A stretch of 64,000 nt of DNA, taken from Paenibacillus sp. AN1007 (GTDB lineage: Bacteria; Bacillota; Bacilli; Paenibacillales; Paenibacillaceae). A program made the translations under genes and the position numbers. Location: assembly GCF_040702995.1 (NCBI RefSeq), contig NZ_CP159992.1:5504501-5568500 (forward strand), given 5' to 3'. The notes beneath the pieces are model-generated. The model searched no databases. It was not told the DNA's origin and saw only the letters and a list, made by a program, of their open reading frames with translations. Positions 61,662 to 64,000 of this stretch are shown here, in pieces; positions within the stretch are counted from its first letter, which is position 1, and the number at the start of each line of letters is the position of its first letter.

Positions 61662-61688
61662 TACATGAATAGGACGGCATACGTTTCA
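61662..61688 (-). promoter_or_regulatory. ECF (SigW-like) promoter of pspA
   Basis: On the minus strand TGAAAC (61688-61683), 17 nt, then TGTA (61665-61662). The SigW consensus is TGAAAC-N16-CGTA, and the B. subtilis pspA-ydjGHI operon is SigW-controlled. It lies just downstream of the alpha/beta hydrolase stop. Confidence 0.6.
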
Positions 61689-61706
61689 TTTTTCATAATC
61701 GAATCA

Positions 61707-62660
61707 TCACAGCTCTGCAATAAATTTAGCACTTTCCTCAGCTATTTGTTCCGTATTTGTATTATGTAGATAATGTCCACCTTCGATGATCAGGTATTTG
61801 CCATTCTTCAGAGCTTCGCTATACATAGCAAGATCTGCCTGCCAATTTTCTACGGGCAACTCTTCACCATTGGATATAAAAAAGTACATCGGCACATCCG
61901 GAACGCCTTGTTCAGCTGCCTTCTTGGCATTTGCCTTAATCATCCTGATTTCCTCATTCATGTTGGATGTCTGTGTGTTCCTATAGAATAAAGCCCGGTA
62001 CAGCTCCTCATCATGGGGTGACAGCTGATTCTCCTGAATGGCGGCAGAGGAATCTGCGATCGCCGGAAAAAATCGTGTAATCCCTATGCGTGCTCCCAAA
62101 GTTACGACATTCAACATCAGCTTTGAGGGCAGTGGATATTTCTCATACACTTCTGGAATTGCAGGATCTAGTCCAATAATAGCTCTTACTTCATCAGGAT
62201 ACTTTTGTGCCCAATATACAGCCTCGACACCCGACATGGAGTGTGGAAATAGTATATATGGCGGACGCTGACCAGCCCTATTCAAGGCTGCACGTGTCTC
62301 TTCTAACATCATGTCAATATCCCGAGAGACATCTGCTGCTTCGCTAAAACCGTAACCCGCTTTCTCCACTACAGCAATTCGGTGTTGTACGGATAATTTC
62401 GAGTAAAGTGCCTTGAAGTCTAATACGGGTGCAGATGTACCCGCCCCTGAAAGAAAAACGAGCGTCTGCAGCCCGAACCCCTCAGTATAAACATGCATCA
62501 TATGATCGTTTACAGAAACCATAACACCTGGTGGGCTTAACATTGCGGATTCCTTCTTTAATTTGATGTGATGGTTCGTAAAACTGATAATCATGAACAG
62601 GAACAAAACTCCAATTATTGCGCATGTTGTATACCCTATTCGCTTGAAAGCAGTTTTCAT
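61707..62660 (-). CDS. Membrane-anchored alpha/beta hydrolase
   Basis: 317 residues: one N-terminal helix (GYTTCAIIGVLFLFMIISF) then an alpha/beta hydrolase with nucleophile Ser in LFPHSMSGVEAVYW and the His in IIEGGHYLHN; the acid is probably in GLDPAIPE or a later strand. Substrate unknown. ATG 62660 follows GAGGAG and overlaps the previous stop by 4 nt (ATGA). Confidence 0.85.
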   Translation of the reverse strand: MKTAFKRIGYTTCAIIGVLFLFMIISFTNHHIKLKKESAMLSPPGVMVSVNDHMMHVYTEGFGLQTLVFLSGAGTSAPVLDFKALYSKLSVQHRIAVVEKAGYGFSEAADVSRDIDMMLEETRAALNRAGQRPPYILFPHSMSGVEAVYWAQKYPDEVRAIIGLDPAIPEVYEKYPLPSKLMLNVVTLGARIGITRFFPAIADSSAAIQENQLSPHDEELYRALFYRNTQTSNMNEEIRMIKANAKKAAEQGVPDVPMYFFISNGEELPVENWQADLAMYSEALKNGKYLIIEGGHYLHNTNTEQIAEESAKFIAEL

Positions 62661-62878
62661 GATATCTCCTCTGGCAGGCTCTCTACCGCTGTAAAAAAGA
62701 CATCCAGCAGCTCCACACCATACACAGTCCGCACGTATTCTGTGATTATCGCTAAGTCTTCTTCCTGCTGATATTCCAGGCAAGGCCGACCTTCACTCCA
62801 CAATACCCTGCACGGGAACCTCTCCACAACATGTTGAATAATGTGATCCGGGTCTGCCGCTTTATGCATATTTGGCAT
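62657..62878 (-). CDS. Small protein coupled to the hydrolase
   Basis: 73 residues from ATG 62878 (GGAG 9 nt upstream). CRVLWSEGRPCLEYQQEEDL and YVRTVYGVELLDVFFTAVES suggest a small alpha/beta domain with no membrane segment. No family recognised. Overlaps the hydrolase start by 4 nt, so co-translated. Confidence 0.65.
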   Translation of the reverse strand: MPNMHKAADPDHIIQHVVERFPCRVLWSEGRPCLEYQQEEDLAIITEYVRTVYGVELLDVFFTAVESLPEEIS

Positions 62879-63099
62879 GTGTACCCACTCCTTTTTCTTA
62901 AATTCACTTACAGCATCCAAATGTACCTCTCGCTTAAACGATCAAACACCCCTTTTCCATAATGCTTTAATTTTGAAATAGATGTTCTTTCGATTCAGTG
63001 CAGTTCATCACATCGCTCTTCGCATCGCTCCAAAGATGTCTTTCCTGTGCAAGTTAGCTATAATAAAGGGATCAATGATTTTATGAAGGCAGGAACATT

Positions 63100-64000
63100 A
63101 TGCGTACACGAGTTCATTTCATCGCTCCTTATGAGTCGATGATTCCTATTATAGAAGAATGCATCCCTCGTTATCCTCAGCTATCCGTTCTAACCGAGGT
63201 GGGTGACTTGGCGAAAGGCGTTGAGCTGGCCGTACAGGCTGAGAAAAAGGGAGCAGAAATTATTATCAGCCGTGGGGGAACCGCCCAATTAATCAAACAA
63301 GCCGTTACCGTACCGGTTATTGATGTGCAGCTGTCGGGTTATGACATGATTCGTTCACTTACCTTAGCCAGTCAGTATAACGGACAGACCGCGATCGTTG
63401 GTTTCTCCAATATTACATCCGGTGCACAATCCATTATCGATCTTATGGATCTGCCGCTCAAAGTGTATACGATCCACAGTTCGGAAGAGGTTGCACGGCT
63501 GCTGCTGGAATTGAAGGCATCCGGTTACCAGCAGATTGTAGGTGACGTTATTACTGTTAATACGGCCAAGGCCTATGGTCTGGAAGGATTATTGATCCAA
63601 TCCGGCACAGAATCCATTCGCAGAGCGATGGAAGATGCACAGCTGGTCTACCGGTATTTGAGTAAAAACCAGACCTTATCTGTCATTCTAAATGATCTGG
63701 TTACACAGGAGCATCCAAATCTGTTGATTTTGGGCGAACAAGATGATGTGGTTTTTGAGAACCTAACCGATTTTGACCGCAATCCGCTGACCGACAATCA
63801 TCTGTACCTGATCAATACCAGTCTTGAATTCCATCAATCCAGAATCCAGAACGTGTTTATGGTGGACGACTACCAATTGACAGTTCAGGCGTACGAAACA
63901 ACGCTGGATGACAAGAGTTACAAGGTATATCTGCTGGAAAAGGGGGAGCCCTATGCCTTTGCACAATTCGGCATTATGACCTACACGGATTCCTCCATGG
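63100..64000 (+). CDS. PrpR-N domain sigma-54-type regulator (5' part)
   Basis: 300 codons to the right edge; the gene continues. Residues ~1-175 are a PrpR N-terminal sensor (HFIAPYESMIPIIEECIPRY, EIIISRGGTAQLIKQAVTVP, VIDVQLSGYDMIRSLTLASQ). A PAS-like domain begins after ~195. In full-length relatives a sigma-54 activator ATPase and Fis helix-turn-helix follow; neither is in the window. ATG 63100 has AGGCAGGA ~6 nt upstream. Controls an unseen operon, probably to the right. Confidence 0.88.
   Translation, partial: MRTRVHFIAPYESMIPIIEECIPRYPQLSVLTEVGDLAKGVELAVQAEKKGAEIIISRGGTAQLIKQAVTVPVIDVQLSGYDMIRSLTLASQYNGQTAIVGFSNITSGAQSIIDLMDLPLKVYTIHSSEEVARLLLELKASGYQQIVGDVITVNTAKAYGLEGLLIQSGTESIRRAMEDAQLVYRYLSKNQTLSVILNDLVTQEHPNLLILGEQDDVVFENLTDFDRNPLTDNHLYLINTSLEFHQSRIQNVFMVDDYQLTVQAYETTLDDKSYKVYLLEKGEPYAFAQFGIMTYTDSSM

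Noticed and set aside
1-64000. CRISPR arrays, rRNA, tRNA
   Set aside because: Looked for short regularly spaced repeats, tRNA T-loop (GTTCGAATC) and rRNA motifs; none convincing in either strand.

Overview
The window looks like chromosomal DNA of a Paenibacillus-type Firmicute. The support is: A+G-rich ribosome binding sites before nearly every gene, many TTG and GTG starts, an LplA/LplB/LplC-style sugar transporter without its own ATPase, a ytxJ-type bacilliredoxin (bacillithiol users), a pspA-ydjGHI operon in the Bacillus order, a YvrJ-family protein, and a large minus-strand glycan-degradation locus. No rRNA, tRNA, CRISPR array or recognisable transposase was seen.

Layout. 1-2.5 kb: a nickel/cobalt/peptide-type ABC transporter (two permeases and the start of a lipoprotein binding protein) behind a cobalamin riboswitch with a terminator. 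2.5-5 kb: an AraC regulator divergent from a GH4 alpha-galactosidase. 5-14.8 kb: a complete high-affinity potassium locus (a micro-ORF, kdpF, kdpA, kdpB, kdpC, then a split KdpD and kdpE). Its KdpD sensor domain is encoded separately and is tandemly duplicated. 14.8-20 kb: an XRE/ImmA-IrrE protein, a membrane-anchored YtxJ, a PhnB-like protein, a membrane protein gene broken by an amber codon, and a small DNA-binding protein.

20-43.9 kb: a 24 kb run of minus-strand carbohydrate genes. In transcription order these are a BNR/sialidase-like protein, CutC, GH29, GH35, a sugar isomerase, a Gfo/Idh dehydrogenase, a second GH29, two permeases, a binding lipoprotein, a membrane-bound AraC regulator, GH3, GH38 and two more sugar isomerases. 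Together they could import a mixed fucose/galactose/mannose/GlcNAc-type glycan and trim it in the cytoplasm. A tandem palindromic repeat interrupts the run at 35.5-36.1 kb.

43.9-51.3 kb: an AT-rich island of small, mostly unrecognised genes. It holds two adjacent ~190-residue proteins with cysteine-rich hydrophobic C-termini (bacteriocin-precursor-like), three small ribbon-helix-helix-like proteins, a YvrJ protein, a phosphodiester-glycosidase-like protein and a broken partial copy of it. Five loci in the island share a motif RCGTTACGC followed within a few bases by TATRATATT. At one locus this is part of a perfect 54-bp loopless palindrome at a divergent promoter. I consider this apparent mini-regulon, with its candidate peptide genes, the best candidate for an undescribed system here.

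51.3-64 kb: a small membrane protein, a circularly permuted GH3 with a terminal carbohydrate-binding-like domain, an LtrA-like membrane protein, a ring-cleaving dioxygenase and a DUF896 protein with matching 18-bp operators, the pspA-ydjGHI envelope-stress operon behind an ECF-type promoter, an alpha/beta hydrolase, and the start of a PrpR-N type regulator running off the right edge.
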